DNA from: Desulfarculaceae bacterium
GTDB lineage: Bacteria > Desulfobacterota > Desulfarculia > Desulfarculales > Desulfarculaceae
NCBI GenBank assembly: GCA_021737645.1
Contig: JAIPDO010000010.1
Span: forward strand, 1 to 64,000
DNA: 64,000 bases
Direction: 5' to 3'
Part shown: piece after piece, positions 8,477-19,253 of the stretch
How the letters are laid out: each line of letters starts with the position of its first letter
Position numbering within the stretch: position 1 is the stretch's first letter
Notes under the pieces: model-generated
Databases searched by the model: none
What the model saw: the letters and a program-made list of their open reading frames with translations, nothing else
What the model was told of the DNA's origin: nothing
Made by a program: the position numbers and the translations under genes

Positions 8477-9843
8477 GCCGCCGCCTCCTCCAGCTCAGGA
8501 AGGGCCCTGCGGGGGGTGAAGCGCCACACCGGGCTCATGGCCGTGGCGTGGATCTCCTCGGCGAAGTTGAGCATGCCCACGAAGCCTTCCAGGGCCAGCT
8601 TACGCTCGTGGTTGTGGTCGCAGAAGCCGATGCCCAGCTTGTAGGCGATGGGCCGCTCCTTGACTCCTCCCACGAAAACATCAACATCCTTTTCGATCAG
8701 GTAGGTCATCAGCTCAAGGGGGTTGGCGTCGTCCACGATCACCGTGCCCGGTTCGCAGATGGCGGCCAGCTCTTCGTAGTCCTCCTGGGTGCCGGTCTGG
8801 GAGCCGGCTAGCATTACCTTCATGCCCAGCAGCCTAAAGGCCTTGATGAGGCTGAAGGCCTTGAAGGCACCGCCCACGTACAGGGCGGCCCGCTTGCCTT
8901 CCAGGTCTTTGCGCAGCTCTTTGAGCCGGGGATAAATCTTGGCCAGCTCTTCGCGCACCAGTTCCTGGGCCTTTTCCATGGCGCTTTGGCTTTTAAAAAA
9001 GTCAGCCACGTCGTACAGGGCCTGGGCCATGTCGTCGGCCCCCAAATAGCTGACCCTGAGGAAGGGGGTGCCGTAAGTCTCCTGCATCATTTTGGCCAGC
9101 TCCATGGTGGAGCCGGAGCACTGCACCAGGTTCAGCGCCGCGCCGTGGGCTCGGCGCAGGTCGGCCACCCGGCCGTCGCCGGTGACGTTGGCCACCACGG
9201 TGATGCCCATGCGCTCCAGGTACTCACGGATGATCCATATCTCCCCGGCCAGGTTGAAGTCGCCCAACAGGTTCACCGACATGGGCGGGATGTCCCGGGT
9301 GTCGCCGGTGCCCACCAACTGAAACATGGCGTTGCAGGCCGCGTAGTACCCGGCGCGCTTGTTGCCCTTGAAGCCCTCGCTCATAACCGGGATCACCGGG
9401 ATGCCGTGGCGCTCGGAGGCCTTGTTGCACACCGCCTGCAGGTCGTCGCCGATCAGCCCCACGATGCAGGTGGAGTAGACGAACGCCGCCTTGGGATGAT
9501 GACGGGGGATCAGTTCATCTAGGGCGCGGGTGAGCTTGCCTTCGCCCCCGAAGATCACGTCGGTTTCGCCCAGGTCGGTGCTGAAGGAATAGCGGTGCAG
9601 CTCCGGGCCGGAAGACAAGGCCCCGCGTATGTCCCAGGTGTAAGAGGCGCAGCCGATGGGGCCGTGGATCAGGTGCAGGGCGTCGGCGATGGGATAGAGC
9701 ACCACCCGGGAGCCGCAGAACACGCAGGCCCGCTGGCTTACCGCTCCGGCCAGGCTTTGTTTGTCGCAGCTTATGCGGAAGGGCTTGTCGCCGCCCGTTT
9801 CAAAAAATTGGTCCTTGCGCTCTTCAAAAATCAGCCGTGACAT
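8473..9843 (-). CDS. nifE: Nitrogenase FeMo-cofactor scaffold subunit NifE
   Basis: NifE is the NifD-like half of the NifEN scaffold. The start at 9843 (MSRLIFEERK, 456 residues) is chosen because AGAGGAAG precedes it at a good distance. Visible family features are QRACVFCGSRVVLYPIADALHLIHGPIGCASYTWDIRG with the interface cluster cysteines, CIVGLIGDDLQAVC, and SEGFKGNKRAGYYAAC. The gene overlaps nifN downstream. Upstream it is separated from the GNAT gene only by the second palindromic element, and the ribosome site abuts that element's end. Confidence 0.96.
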   Translation of the reverse strand: MSRLIFEERKDQFFETGGDKPFRISCDKQSLAGAVSQRACVFCGSRVVLYPIADALHLIHGPIGCASYTWDIRGALSSGPELHRYSFSTDLGETDVIFGGEGKLTRALDELIPRHHPKAAFVYSTCIVGLIGDDLQAVCNKASERHGIPVIPVMSEGFKGNKRAGYYAACNAMFQLVGTGDTRDIPPMSVNLLGDFNLAGEIWIIREYLERMGITVVANVTGDGRVADLRRAHGAALNLVQCSGSTMELAKMMQETYGTPFLRVSYLGADDMAQALYDVADFFKSQSAMEKAQELVREELAKIYPRLKELRKDLEGKRAALYVGGAFKAFSLIKAFRLLGMKVMLAGSQTGTQEDYEELAAICEPGTVIVDDANPLELMTYLIEKDVDVFVGGVKERPIAYKLGIGFCDHNHERKLALEGFVGMLNFAEEIHATAMSPVWRFTPRRALPELEEAAA

Positions 9844-9854
9844 GATGCTTCCTC

Positions 9855-10115
9855 TAACCCGCATATTTCATGAGGTTCGTGTGTCCGGCTGCGCCAGCAA
9901 CCGGCATACGGCGTTGCCGGTTTCGCTCGGGCCTCGACGTAGCCTCTGCTACGCCTGCGGCCCTCACTTGCCGGACGCCTTGTCTGCCGTCGGCTGGCTG
10001 TGCCGGTGATGGGTGCAAATCGTCCATTGCTGTTGCAAACATTTTTTTCATAACCACCCCATGAATGCGGCTGCGTTGTTGGATGCCACCCAACCCTCAT
10101 GAAATATGCGGGTTA
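9855..10115. mobile_element. MITE-like palindromic element, copy 2 (between GNAT gene and nifE)
   Basis: A 261-bp element bounded by a perfect 21-bp inverted repeat (9855-9875 and 10095-10115), with TA at both extremities. The left 175 bp closely resemble copy 1 at 6842-7102; the right 85 bp have diverged. Stem positions that differ between copies change in pairs (CTGG/CCAG in copy 1 becomes CCGG/CCGG here), which supports selection or amplification as a folded structure. The terminal TAA serves as the stop codon of the GNAT gene. It carries no open reading frame of its own. Confidence 0.82.
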
Positions 10116-10583
10116 CTCCTGATGCTTGCGCATGCAGATCATCCGGGTGAGCTCATAGCCGACTCGCCGGTGAAAGGCCTGGCCCGTTTCATTGCCCTGG
10201 TCCACCAAGAGCTGCAAGCGAGAGGCCCCGCGCTCATTGGCCCAGGAGGCCACCGCCTCCATGAGCCGCCGCCCGATGCCCCGGCCGCGCCAGGCCGGCT
10301 CAACCACCAAGTCCTCGGCCCACAGGGAGGGCGCGCCCTCGGAGGTGGAGACGACCAGCTGGCCGGTGACCATGCCCACCACCCGGCCGCCCGCTTCGGC
10401 GGCCAAGATCAGGGCGCTGGGGCTCTTTAGCAGCAGAGACAGGCCGCGCTCTTGCCGGCGGGAGTCGATGCAAAAGTCTGCCTCGATGGCGAAGAGCATC
10501 TTGAGCAGCGCGACCATTTCCGCGATATCCCCCGGCCTGCCGGTCCGTATTTTCACCTCGCTGGGCATTTTGCCTGCATCCAC
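10113..10583 (-). CDS. GNAT family N-acetyltransferase
   Basis: The 156-residue protein has the GNAT acetyl-CoA site: LVVEPAWRGRGIGRRLMEAV (the R/Q-x-x-G-x-G/A motif A, about residues 93-112), preceded by the GMVTGQLVVS strand. It transfers an acetyl group to an amine of unknown identity, perhaps a protein N-terminus, lysine or small molecule. It sits inside the nif operon, four bases after the ferredoxin gene, so it is co-expressed with nitrogenase; a role there is inferred from position only. Its stop codon is provided by the adjacent palindromic repeat. Confidence 0.85.
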   Translation of the reverse strand: MDAGKMPSEVKIRTGRPGDIAEMVALLKMLFAIEADFCIDSRRQERGLSLLLKSPSALILAAEAGGRVVGMVTGQLVVSTSEGAPSLWAEDLVVEPAWRGRGIGRRLMEAVASWANERGASRLQLLVDQGNETGQAFHRRVGYELTRMICMRKHQE

Positions 10584-10586
10584 TTT

Positions 10587-10889
10587 TTAGGCGATCAAGT
10601 AGTCTTCAGGGGGCTCGCCGTCTTCCAGGCCGTCCAGGATGGCGTCGATGGCTGCTTCGCTGTCCACGCCCTTGAACCACCAGTTCTGGGGCTGCACCAC
10701 CATGGCCGGCCCGTTCTCGCATTGCTTGAGGCAGCCGGTGGCGGTTACCTGGCAGTCCAGGCCCCGGTCTAGAATCTCTTCTTCCAGATACTGCAAAAAC
10801 CCGTTGGTTTTTTTGTGGCAGATGCCCTTGGGGTCGCCGTTTACCCTGAAGCTCTGGCAAACCAAAATCTGGCTGGCGGGTATGCCCAT
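10587..10889 (-). CDS. Thioredoxin-like [2Fe-2S] ferredoxin of the nif operon
   Basis: The 100-residue protein has the four-cysteine pattern of thioredoxin-fold ferredoxins: Cys in the VCQSF segment, Cys in ICHKKTNG, then GCLKQC (C-x3-C) in the second half, followed by a WWFKGV motif. Such shethna-type ferredoxins carry one [2Fe-2S] cluster and donate electrons or protect nitrogenase. Its place between the NifB-like gene and the GNAT gene, all close together on one strand, points to electron delivery for nitrogenase or for cofactor assembly. Confidence 0.88.
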   Translation of the reverse strand: MGIPASQILVCQSFRVNGDPKGICHKKTNGFLQYLEEEILDRGLDCQVTATGCLKQCENGPAMVVQPQNWWFKGVDSEAAIDAILDGLEDGEPPEDYLIA

Positions 10890-10938
10890 TTTCTTGTCTC
10901 CTTAAAACTGGGTTTCTTGTTCGCTTCGGTGTTGCCGC

Positions 10939-12102
10939 TTACTTCTTGCCACCTTTTTTCTTGCCGCCGCCGTAGAGCACGTCCACCAGTCCCTCCACGT
11001 TTCCCTCTTGGGTGAGCACCGGCAGGCCCTCGCCGGCCAGGATGCGCTTGGGGCTGTCCCCGGCCGCCGAGGCCAACACGGCGAAACAGTCGCTCAGGGT
11101 CAAGGCCACCTGTTGCCAGCGGGATTCTCCGGCTCCCGGCTCCGGGGCGGGGCGGGCTTCCAAGAGCACCACCGGCCCGTCCTGGGCCCCGTAGATGAGG
11201 AACTGGTAGGCCTGGCCCAGGTGGGTGTCCACCTCGAAGCCGTCGGAGCTGCACACCGCCAGATAAGGCCGCTTGGGGGTGGGCTTGGGCAGCAGGGCCT
11301 GGTTGACCACCTCCTCGCTGAACTCCGTCTCGATCATCTCCTGACACATGGCCATGTCGATGAGGGTGGTGGGCAGGTGATCGTTGGCTTGGGCGGCCAG
11401 GGCGGCCAGCTCCTCGGGCGTGGTTTTGTCGCGGGGCTGGGGACAGTTTTCCCCCTTGGCCAGGTAGGGGAACAGCTTCATCTCGCTGACTCCCAGCTCG
11501 GCCGCCTTGGCCGCGATCTTTGGGATGTGTTCGGAGTTGATGCAGGGGTAGACCGTGGTCTTGGCCTGCACGTTCACCCCCGCCTTGACCAGGGCGGCGA
11601 TGCCCTCGGCCTGTTCGTCTATCAACAACCGGGCCGCCTCGTTCAGGGGCATAGTCTTGGTGCCGGGGCGTATCCAGGCATAGATGCGCTGGGCCACCTC
11701 GGGGTCCACCGCATCCAACAAAATGGATACATGGGCCAGGCTCAGGCGGGCCAGCTCGGCGGCATAGGCCCCGGCCCCGATGCCCAGGGTGGTCAGGCAC
11801 AGGCTCACTCCGGGGTAGCGCTCCCGCAGCAGGCCCAGGGTGAGCAGGGTGAGTTCCGGGGTGGCCAGAGGGTCGCCGGGGCCGTTGATGTTCACCACCC
11901 TTACGACCTCCCCCTGGTCGGCCAGATACTCCAGCCAATTCAGGGCCTGGTCTGGAGTTAAAGCCCTGGGCAAGGCCGTTTCCGGGCTGAACCTGCCTCG
12001 GGCCAGGGCCTTGGGCGCCACCGGGAGATGCACCCTGCCGGATGATTTCAGGTTGCCGGCGCAATATTTTTCGGCTGACTGGTGGTCCACTGGTTTCATC
12101 AT
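10939..12102 (-). CDS. NifB paralogue lacking the radical SAM cysteines, with NifX-like C-terminal domain
   Basis: The 387-residue protein aligns to NifB (5553-6830) along its length: GRVHLPVAP at the same residue numbers, GPGDP, VNVQAKTTVYPCINSEH against VKLNSIVIPSINDQH, and a C-terminal NifX/NafY-like domain (THLGQAYQFLIYG). At the positions of NifB Cys32/36/39 it has Ala32, Gly36 and Ser39. The ESRP motif and the CTRCRADA cysteines are also gone. It therefore cannot bind the catalytic 4Fe-4S cluster in the usual way. The frame is open, with a normal ribosome site (AAGGA), between nifK and the ferredoxin gene. It may be a carrier or chaperone for NifB-co or FeMo-co; this role is inferred. 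Confidence 0.85.
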   Translation of the reverse strand: MMKPVDHQSAEKYCAGNLKSSGRVHLPVAPKALARGRFSPETALPRALTPDQALNWLEYLADQGEVVRVVNINGPGDPLATPELTLLTLGLLRERYPGVSLCLTTLGIGAGAYAAELARLSLAHVSILLDAVDPEVAQRIYAWIRPGTKTMPLNEAARLLIDEQAEGIAALVKAGVNVQAKTTVYPCINSEHIPKIAAKAAELGVSEMKLFPYLAKGENCPQPRDKTTPEELAALAAQANDHLPTTLIDMAMCQEMIETEFSEEVVNQALLPKPTPKRPYLAVCSSDGFEVDTHLGQAYQFLIYGAQDGPVVLLEARPAPEPGAGESRWQQVALTLSDCFAVLASAAGDSPKRILAGEGLPVLTQEGNVEGLVDVLYGGGKKKGGKK

Positions 12103-12137
12103 GCCGTCCTTGCCTCATCGCTAAAGTGAAACGCCTG

Positions 12138-13517
12138 CTACATCACCAGTTCGAAGCTCTGTTCCGGGTCGTCGCGATCCTTGCGGTCCAACAGGGCCGA
12201 AAGGGTTTTTTCCAATAGCCTCAGAGCGCCCTTGTACCCCACGGTGGGGAAGTACTGGTGCCCCACCCGGTCCAGGATGGGGAAGCCCCAGCGCACCATG
12301 GGGATGTCCTCATCGCGGGAGATGTACTTGAGGTAGGTGTTGCCCATCAAGAGGTCCACCGGCTCGTTTTTTATCCACTGATGCAGCAGGAACATGTCCG
12401 CTTGCTGGTCCGCCTTGACGTTGACTTCAAAGGGCAGGTCGGCGGTGAGTTCCTTGACCCTGGCCACGAAGGCCTTGCCCGGCGTGCCGGTGACCACATG
12501 CACGGGCCACATGTCGATGGACACCAAGAACTCCACCATGGCGATGACCTGGTCCGGGTCCCCGGCAAGGGCCACCTTCTTTTGGAAGAAGTACTGGTGC
12601 ATGTCGCTGATCATGTCCACCAGTTGGCCGCGCTCGTGGGTCACCTCTTCGGGCACACTGACCCCGGCGATGATGCGCAGGGCATCCACGAAGCGGTCGG
12701 TGGCTTTGAGGCCGATGGGGATGTCCAGCACCCGGCAGGGCACCTTGTTGTTGGTGTCCAGGAAGCGGGCCGCGTCGGCGCTGCACCACTCACCCAGGGC
12801 CAGGGTGCCGATGGAGTCGCCGGCCGAGCGCAACTGGGCGATGGTCACCCCGCCCTCGGGGAACATCTTGTATTCGCCGGACAGGGGGCCGTTAAGGATG
12901 CCCGAGGTGTCGGGGAACAGGATGATTTCCACCCCGATGAGCGCGGCCAGGCGCTTGATCTCCTCCATGTCGGCGGGCTCCACCCAGCCGGGGATGATGT
13001 TCACCTTGCCGTTTTTGCGGCCCGTGGACTCGGCCACCCGGGCCATGCCCTTTACCATGTTGGAAAAGCCGGTGACGTGGCTGCCCACGTAGCTGGGCGT
13101 GTTGGCGTAGACCACGTGCTTGCCCTTGGGAATCTTGCCGTCCTTGGTGGCCTTGTCGATGATCTGGGGCAGGTCGTCTCCAATGGTCTCGGACAAACAG
13201 GTGGTGTGCACCGCCACCACCTCGGGCTCGTACACGGTGAAGATGTTGTCGATGGCCTGGAGCAGGTTGGCCTGGCCTCCGAACACCGAGGCGCCCTCGG
13301 TGAAGGAGCTGGTGCCCGCGCTGATGGGCTCCTTGTAGTGCCGGGTCAGGGCGCTGCGGTGGTAGGCGCAGCAGCCCTGGGAGCCGTGGCTGTGGGGCAT
13401 GCAGCCGTGCATGCCCAAGGCCGCGTACATGGCCCCGATGGGCTGACAGGTCTTGGCCGGGTTTATGGTCAGGGCGTGGCGCTCGCTGACCTCTTTTGGC
13501 GTATGTCTCAGTAGCAT
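12138..13517 (-). CDS. nifK: Nitrogenase MoFe protein beta chain NifK
   Basis: NifK forms the alpha2-beta2 dinitrogenase with NifD and ligates half of the P-cluster. The 459-residue protein shows the P-cluster cysteine regions (KTCQPIGAMYAALGMHGCMPHSHGSQGCCAYHR, split over residues 23-55) and the TTCLSETIGDDLPQII segment. It is about 60 residues shorter than the Azotobacter chain, because it lacks the N-terminal extension, as in clostridial and other anaerobe enzymes. It follows nifD by 25 bp, with an AAGGAC ribosome site. Confidence 0.97.
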   Translation of the reverse strand: MLLRHTPKEVSERHALTINPAKTCQPIGAMYAALGMHGCMPHSHGSQGCCAYHRSALTRHYKEPISAGTSSFTEGASVFGGQANLLQAIDNIFTVYEPEVVAVHTTCLSETIGDDLPQIIDKATKDGKIPKGKHVVYANTPSYVGSHVTGFSNMVKGMARVAESTGRKNGKVNIIPGWVEPADMEEIKRLAALIGVEIILFPDTSGILNGPLSGEYKMFPEGGVTIAQLRSAGDSIGTLALGEWCSADAARFLDTNNKVPCRVLDIPIGLKATDRFVDALRIIAGVSVPEEVTHERGQLVDMISDMHQYFFQKKVALAGDPDQVIAMVEFLVSIDMWPVHVVTGTPGKAFVARVKELTADLPFEVNVKADQQADMFLLHQWIKNEPVDLLMGNTYLKYISRDEDIPMVRWGFPILDRVGHQYFPTVGYKGALRLLEKTLSALLDRKDRDDPEQSFELVM

Positions 13518-13542
13518 GGTTCGTGTCCTTGTCCCGCGGCGG

Positions 13543-15183
13543 TTATTCCCAAACGTAGGTGGCCGAGAGCTCGGGGTTCTCCTGCCAGGGGGCCTTGAGA
13601 TATCCCCACACCTTGCTGTTCACCAGGCGGTCGATCTCGTTGTAGAAGTTCACCGCACCCCGGAAGCCGGCATAGGGGCCGCCGGAGTCGTAGCTGTGCA
13701 GCTGCTTCATGGGGATGCCCAGCTTCTGGATGGAGAACTTCTCCTTGATGCCCGCGCAGAAGATGTCGGGCTTCATGAGTTCCACCATCTTTTCGGCCTC
13801 GTACTGGTTGAGGTCGTCGATGACCACGGTGTTGTTTTCCATGTCCGGGATCATGCCCTCGTACTGCTTGAAGTCCAGGCCCGATGCCTGGAGCGCCTCC
13901 ATGTCCGCTTCGCTTTTGCGCGGGTTGTAGCGGGTTTCGTCGGCGCTGACCTGGATCTCTTCGATGTTGCGCGAGTCGGCGTCCACCTTGAGGCCCGGCA
14001 GCACGTGGCGCCCCTCGTAGTCGTCGCGGTGGGCGAACTCGTATCCCGCGCTGATGGTCTTCATGCCCAGCTCCTTGAAAAGCTCCTGATAGTGGTGGGC
14101 CCGGGAGCCGCCCACGAACAGCATGGCGGTCTTGCCCTCGGTGCGCGGCCGGACATCCTTGGCCACCTCGGCGACTGCGGGCATCTCCTCGGCGACGACC
14201 GCTTCCACCCGTTCGGTGAGTACGGGGTCGACGAAGTACTTGGCGACCTTGCGCAAGGACTTGGCCGTGGCCTCGGCCCCGATGAAGTTGATCTTCACCC
14301 AGGGGATGCCGTACTTGACCTCCAGCATGTCGGCCACGTAGTTGATGGAGCGATGGCACATCACCGCGTTGAGATCGGCGGTGTGGGCGCTGGCGAACTG
14401 GTCGTAGTTGGAGTTGCCGCTGAAGGTGGCGATGTTGGTGATGCCGCACTTTTTGAGGATCCGGTCGATCTCGAACCCGTCGCCGCCGATGTTGTACTCA
14501 CCCAGCAGGTTGATCTTGTACTCGCCGGGCTTGACCTCGTCGTTTAGGCCCACCAGGTGACGGAACACCTGGTTGTTGGCGATGTGGTGACCGGCCGACT
14601 GGGACACGCCCTTGTATCCTTCGCAGCTAAAGGCGAATACGTTGCAGTCCCCCAGCTTGTTCCTCATCTTGGTGGCCACGGCGTGGATGTCGTCGCCGAT
14701 GAGCCCCACCGGGCAGGTGGCGAAAATGGCGATGCCCTTGGGGTGGAAAATGTCGTAGGCCTCCTGGATGGCCGCTTCCAGTTTTTTTTCGCCGCCGAAG
14801 ATGATGTCCTTGTCCTGCATGTCCGTGCTGAAGCAGTAGGTCATGTAGTTCTCGGCGTCCGGGGCGGTGGCGTCGGTCTGGTTGCGGCGGGTCAGCCAGG
14901 AGTAGAAGCCGCAGCCGATGGGGCCGTGGGTGATGTTTACGATGTCGCGAGTGGGCCCCATGATCACGCCCTTGCAGCCCGCGTAGGTGCAGCCGCGCAT
15001 GGTGATGATGCCGGGGATGGTGCGCACGTTGGCGGTTATCTCGGGAGTCTCGTTTTCCAGGGCCTCGTTGATCAATATCTGCTTGGCGCGCTTGCGGGCC
15101 ACCTTGGGGGGATACTTCCCCAGTATCTGTTCCTTAATGACCGCCGGGTCCGCCGGCGCCTTGTTGTCATGGGCTGAAATCAT
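13543..15183 (-). CDS. nifD: Nitrogenase MoFe protein alpha chain NifD
   Basis: NifD carries the FeMo-co active site. The 546-residue protein has P-cluster cysteines (GCTYAGCKG, HGPIGCGFYSW), the catalytic GVSQSAGHH segment (Gln and His next to FeMo-co), the FeMo-co ligating Cys in VMCHRSINYV and the ligating His in KQLHSYDSGGPYAG. An extra stretch of about 50 residues (around ADADSRNIEEIQVSADETRY) makes it longer than the Azotobacter chain, as in the clostridial/anaerobe group II enzymes. The Mo-type active-site signature argues against VnfD or AnfD. Confidence 0.97.
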   Translation of the reverse strand: MISAHDNKAPADPAVIKEQILGKYPPKVARKRAKQILINEALENETPEITANVRTIPGIITMRGCTYAGCKGVIMGPTRDIVNITHGPIGCGFYSWLTRRNQTDATAPDAENYMTYCFSTDMQDKDIIFGGEKKLEAAIQEAYDIFHPKGIAIFATCPVGLIGDDIHAVATKMRNKLGDCNVFAFSCEGYKGVSQSAGHHIANNQVFRHLVGLNDEVKPGEYKINLLGEYNIGGDGFEIDRILKKCGITNIATFSGNSNYDQFASAHTADLNAVMCHRSINYVADMLEVKYGIPWVKINFIGAEATAKSLRKVAKYFVDPVLTERVEAVVAEEMPAVAEVAKDVRPRTEGKTAMLFVGGSRAHHYQELFKELGMKTISAGYEFAHRDDYEGRHVLPGLKVDADSRNIEEIQVSADETRYNPRKSEADMEALQASGLDFKQYEGMIPDMENNTVVIDDLNQYEAEKMVELMKPDIFCAGIKEKFSIQKLGIPMKQLHSYDSGGPYAGFRGAVNFYNEIDRLVNSKVWGYLKAPWQENPELSATYVWE

Positions 15184-15204
15184 GTCTGCTATCTCCCCGC
15201 CGTC

Positions 15205-15579
15205 CTAGACGATTGCCTTGGGGCCGATTTCTCCGGTGCGCACTCGGGCGGCGTCGCTGATCGGCAGGACGAAAATCTTGCCGTCGCCGGGCTTGCCGGT
15301 CTGGTTGGTTTCGACCAGGGTCTTTATCACCGGCTCCACGTTGTGGTCGGAAACCACCATGGTCAGCATGCGCTTGGAGTACAGCTTGCCCTTCTCGCCC
15401 AGCAGGGCGATGGCCTCCTCGTAGCCCTGGCTGGCCCCGGCCAGGATCTTCACATCCACCAGGCCCCGTCCCCGCCCCTGACACTCATGGGCGAACATGG
15501 AGTCGATGCCGATCTTGGTCAGGGCCTGCTTGGTCTGGTTCATGGTGTTCATGCGCACCACGGCGATTATCTCTTTCAT
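15205..15579 (-). CDS. nifI2: Nitrogenase-associated PII protein NifI2
   Basis: The 124-residue GlnB-like protein has a PII ferredoxin-like core (MKEIIAVVRMNTMNQTKQAL, DGKIFVLPISDAARVRTGE). A divergent T-loop (ECQGRGRGLVDVKILAGASQGYEEA) places it with NifI2 rather than GlnB/GlnK. NifI1-NifI2 complexes bind dinitrogenase directly and switch it off when nitrogen is plentiful, with relief by 2-oxoglutarate. It overlaps nifI1 by four bases and lies between nifH and nifD, the typical anaerobe/methanogen order. Confidence 0.93.
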   Translation of the reverse strand: MKEIIAVVRMNTMNQTKQALTKIGIDSMFAHECQGRGRGLVDVKILAGASQGYEEAIALLGEKGKLYSKRMLTMVVSDHNVEPVIKTLVETNQTGKPGDGKIFVLPISDAARVRTGEIGPKAIV

Positions 15580-15947
15580 GCCGTGGCCTCGGCTTCCTCC
15601 ACCGGCGCGGTGTCGCAGACACCGGAGCTGATGGTGTAGACGTCATCCACCGGGCTGACGAAGATCTTGCCGTCGCCGAAGGCTCCCTTGCCCTTGGTGC
15701 GGGCCGCCTCCATGATGGTCTTGATCGCGAACTCCACGTCCTCGTCCCTGATCACGCTCATGAGCAAGGTCTTGGGGATTTCGTCGTAAGTGACCTGGCC
15801 GATCTTGATGCCGCGCTGCTTGCCGCGGCCCGCCACCGAGTACTTGGTGACCGCGGGGAAGCCCGCGTCCATCAGGGCCTTGAGGACGTCATCGGCTTTC
15901 TCGGGCCTCACGATTGCTCTCACCATCATCATCATGTGGTTATCCAT
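15576..15947 (-). CDS. nifI1: Nitrogenase-associated PII protein NifI1
   Basis: The 123-residue GlnB-like protein has VRAIVRPEKADDVLKALMDAG at the start and the PII signature segment GDGKIFVSPVDDVYTI near the end. Its shortened T-loop (GRGKQRGIKIGQVTYDEIPKT) is typical of NifI1. It partners NifI2 in the post-translational control of dinitrogenase. Several Met codons are clustered at the start, so the exact start (15947 or the ATG at 15935) is uncertain. It lies 20 bp after nifH. Confidence 0.92.
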   Translation of the reverse strand: MDNHMMMMVRAIVRPEKADDVLKALMDAGFPAVTKYSVAGRGKQRGIKIGQVTYDEIPKTLLMSVIRDEDVEFAIKTIMEAARTKGKGAFGDGKIFVSPVDDVYTISSGVCDTAPVEEAEATA

Positions 15948-15966
15948 CTTTCGCGGGTTAGGGTGG

Positions 15967-16998
<1,032 letters not shown>

Positions 16999-17069
16999 TC
17001 AAAAAGTCTTGCTTTGGTTGACTCTCTAGAATTCGGGGAGGGGGCGCCCACGGGGCGTGCTTTGGGCGG

Positions 17070-17097
17070 TTGCCAATTACGGCAATTGGTGCATAAT
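17070..17097 (+). promoter_or_regulatory. Probable sigma-70 promoter of the lipoprotein gene
   Basis: TTGCCA and CATAAT are spaced by 16 bases, 30 bases upstream of the ATG at 17128. A CCAATT/AATTGG dyad fills the spacer and could be an operator. The rest of the 16795-17127 gap holds the divergent nif promoter. Confidence 0.45.
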
Positions 17098-17127
17098 GCA
17101 GGCCTCACAGTTTAGGAGGAGTCATCA

Positions 17128-17601
17128 ATGAAAGCCCTGCCCGCTTTTGTAGTGCTTCTTACCGTGCTGTTCTGCGGTTGCGCCGTCGCGCCCCCGCCCC
17201 CTCAAGGCCCCATAATGATTCCAGGCAATATGTTCAAGCTGGACGACGGCACTGAATTTGTTTTTGCCATACAGCGCAGCTCGGGCACGGGAATCATGAC
17301 CGCCCGCAACCTGAAGACCGGAGAGACCTTTACCGGGAAATACACTGCCATGCTGGTGAACGGCGGGGTTTCCACCGGGGCCTACCAAAACGCCTGGGGC
17401 TTCAACTCCGGCACCGTAACCACCCGGAAGGCGGCCACCAAGGCTGTGGGCAAGGGCATCCTGCGGGGAAACAAAGGGACGGTGATCAGCATATCCCTGG
17501 ACATCAAGCCCAGTTGGGACTACCGCGTCAATCCCTCGGGGTTTGGCGAAGGCACGGACAACAAAGGCGTGAAGTACCAGGTGCAGTTCGGAGGGCAGTA
17601 G
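17128..17601 (+). CDS. Putative small lipoprotein, function unknown
   Basis: The 157-residue protein has a lipoprotein signal: a charged start, a hydrophobic core (FVVLLTVL) and a lipobox FCGC with the acylated Cys at residue 18, followed by a proline-rich linker (APPPPQG). The mature part (FKLDDGTEFVFAIQRSSGTG...) is rich in Gly, Thr and short beta-strand patterns. I do not recognise the family. A strong AGGAGG site precedes the ATG. It is divergent from nifH, but its own sigma-70-like promoter suggests independent expression. Confidence 0.7.
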   Translation: MKALPAFVVLLTVLFCGCAVAPPPPQGPIMIPGNMFKLDDGTEFVFAIQRSSGTGIMTARNLKTGETFTGKYTAMLVNGGVSTGAYQNAWGFNSGTVTTRKAATKAVGKGILRGNKGTVISISLDIKPSWDYRVNPSGFGEGTDNKGVKYQVQFGGQ

Positions 17602-17669
17602 GTAGGCAACCCTGCTAACGGACTACCCAAGGGCCCCATCGCAGGCCCAGCCTTTTGCCGTGGGAGTGG

Positions 17670-19226
<1,557 letters not shown>

Positions 19227-19239
19227 GCCGGGTTAAATT

Positions 19240-19253
19240 GCAAAATCGGTGCC
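19240..19253 (-). promoter_or_regulatory. Candidate sigma-54 promoter directly before nifA
   Basis: On the minus strand CGGCACCGATTTTGC has GG and GC spaced by 10 bases and a near-consensus TTGC. Transcription would start near 19228, only about two bases before the nifA ATG. That implies a leaderless transcript or a chance match. If real, it would give NifA autoactivation. Confidence 0.4.

Noticed and set aside
7049..8644. A 531-codon plus-strand frame opposite nifN and the end of nifE
   Set aside because: It is an antisense shadow of real nif genes in GC-rich DNA. It shows no family motif and its composition (His, Gln, Gly, Ala rich) is typical of shadows.
10939..12102. The NifB-like gene as a simple pseudogene
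   Set aside because: The frame is uninterrupted over 387 codons, has a ribosome site, and keeps conserved blocks (GPGDP, the NifX-like domain). Loss of exactly the cluster ligands argues for altered function, not random decay.
12258..13514. A 418-codon plus-strand frame opposite nifK
   Set aside because: nifK is certain on the other strand. The antisense product has no recognisable domain.
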